Shown: positions 5,380 through 5,907 of the stretch, one piece after another
Position numbering within the stretch: the stretch's first letter is position 1
Layout of the letters: each line of letters begins with the position of its first letter
Source of the DNA: Candidatus Sulfotelmatobacter sp.
Lineage (GTDB): Bacteria; Acidobacteriota; Terriglobia; Terriglobales; SbA1
Reading direction: 5' to 3'
Length of the DNA: 5,907 bases
Assembly (NCBI GenBank): GCA_030151135.1
Contig: JASLEQ010000392.1
Span: 1 to 5,907, forward strand
Translations under genes and position numbers: made by a program
The notes under the pieces: generated by a model
What the model was told of the DNA's origin: nothing
The model's input: only the letters and a program-made list of their open reading frames with translations
Database searches by the model: none

Positions 5380-5463
5380 AACGAATGATGAAGTAGCAAC
5401 GAGGGGGAATCCTTCCGCCGGCAGGGAGAATCTGAGGCGCGAACCCAACCCACGTTACAGATC

Positions 5464-5469
5464 ATTATA
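5464..5469 (-). promoter_or_regulatory. Candidate -10 element of the ilvE promoter
   Basis: A perfect TATAAT on the minus strand stands in otherwise GC-rich sequence between the M50 gene and ilvE. Transcription would start near 5457, giving a leader of about 87 bases. The position 17 bases upstream has no recognisable TTGACA-like box (CAGGAA there), so this is a -10-only call. The leader holds no obvious Leu/Ile/Val-rich attenuator peptide. Confidence 0.45.
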
Positions 5470-5520
5470 GCTGACGGGATTTGCGGTTCCTGGGCTGCGG
5501 AGTGGGAGAAAAATCTGCTA

Positions 5521-5907
5521 TCAGCCTAACTGGAATGGGGAGATGGTGAATGTGAGAAGCAGCATGAGGGCGGCAAGGACGGCCCAAACCCAGCGGTTGG
5601 CGGGCAATTCGGGATAGTCGGGAGCCTGTTGCTGGCGGTAGGTGAAAACATTCATCACGATGATGAGGCCAGCCCAGAGTCTCCAACTGACCTGGACGCG
5701 GGCGAGGTACACGATAGCAATCACGGTGAGCCAAGAGATGATGCGGTGGGCGCGCGGGGCGAGGGCGTAGACGATGTGGCCGCCGTCGAGCTGGCTGCTG
5801 GGGAGAAGATTGAGAGCGGTGGCGAACATTCCCACCCAGGCGGCAATGGCCGTGGGATGCAGATAGACGCGGGATAAAGGAATACCGGCGATGCCATGGC
5901 CGGGAGC
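5521..5907 (-). CDS. Site-2 protease family (M50) membrane metallopeptidase, C-terminal part
   Basis: The frame is open to the right edge, so only the last 128 residues are visible and the true start lies outside. The reading continues upstream of the GTG at 5835 as HPTAIAAWV, so that GTG is internal. The key motif is LNLLPSSQLDGGH, the LDGGH form of the M50 second active-site motif, whose Asp is the third zinc ligand. The preceding HPTAIAAWVGMFATALNLLP is typical of the M50 subgroup with an EGY/Acidobacteria-like layout. After it come three further hydrophobic stretches (ISWLTVIAIVYLA, WAGLIIVMNVF and WVWAVLAALMLLLTFT), ending near the C-terminus at SPFQLG. The HExxH zinc motif should lie in the missing N-terminal part. 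Such enzymes cut membrane-spanning substrates, but the target cannot be inferred. It is followed by ilvE on the same strand after 150 bp. Confidence 0.9.
   Translation of the reverse strand, partial: APGHGIAGIPLSRVYLHPTAIAAWVGMFATALNLLPSSQLDGGHIVYALAPRAHRIISWLTVIAIVYLARVQVSWRLWAGLIIVMNVFTYRQQQAPDYPELPANRWVWAVLAALMLLLTFTISPFQLG

Noticed and set aside
4411..5388. 325-codon open frame on the plus strand opposite ilvE
   Set aside because: It is antisense to a gene with unmistakable IlvE motifs. The composition is Asp/Gly/Val/Ala-rich with no domain signature, as expected from GC-rich codon shadows.
5371..5448. N-terminal extension of ilvE starting at TTG 5448
   Set aside because: The extra 26 residues are not IlvE-like, and a good ribosome binding site sits directly in front of the ATG at 5370.

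Overview
The window is chromosomal bacterial DNA, GC-rich, with tightly packed genes on both strands and short spacers. I see seven complete protein-coding genes and one cut by the right edge. There is no tRNA, rRNA, CRISPR array, transposase or phage gene. The gene set, the codon use and the style of the intergenic hairpins and heptamer repeats suggest an acidobacterium of the Terriglobia/Koribacter type. That placement is an inference from general familiarity, not a search result.

Left to right. recX (minus strand, 67-612) encodes the RecA modulator. An intergenic stretch holding a degenerate 7-bp tandem repeat (640-708) and a perfect 10-bp terminator hairpin (716-739) separates it from pilT (minus strand, 798-1922), the type IV pilus retraction ATPase. 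Then comes a single-cysteine HxlR/DUF24-type regulator (minus strand, 2078-2434). It is divergent from a two-gene plus-strand unit: an FMN-dependent NADH-azoreductase (2610-3239) and a DoxX-family membrane protein (3279-3722). A small convergent spacer with a hairpin follows, then a DinB-family four-helix metalloprotein (minus strand, 3794-4327), ilvE branched-chain aminotransferase (minus strand, 4423-5370), and the C-terminal half of a site-2-protease-type (M50) membrane metallopeptidase (minus strand, 5521 to the edge).

The most coherent functional unit is the middle one: regulator, azoreductase and DoxX. In Bacillus subtilis, the DUF24 regulators YodB and CatR are thiol switches that repress an azoreductase gene (azoR1) and a DoxX-type gene (catD) in response to quinones and diamide. 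Here the same three protein families sit together. The regulator keeps one cysteine near its N-terminus, and the AT-rich intergenic region carries repeated GTTAC/GTAAC half-sites around a plausible promoter. My reading is a locally encoded quinone/electrophile-response module. The other genes look like ordinary housekeeping loci with no obvious link to it, except possibly the DinB protein.
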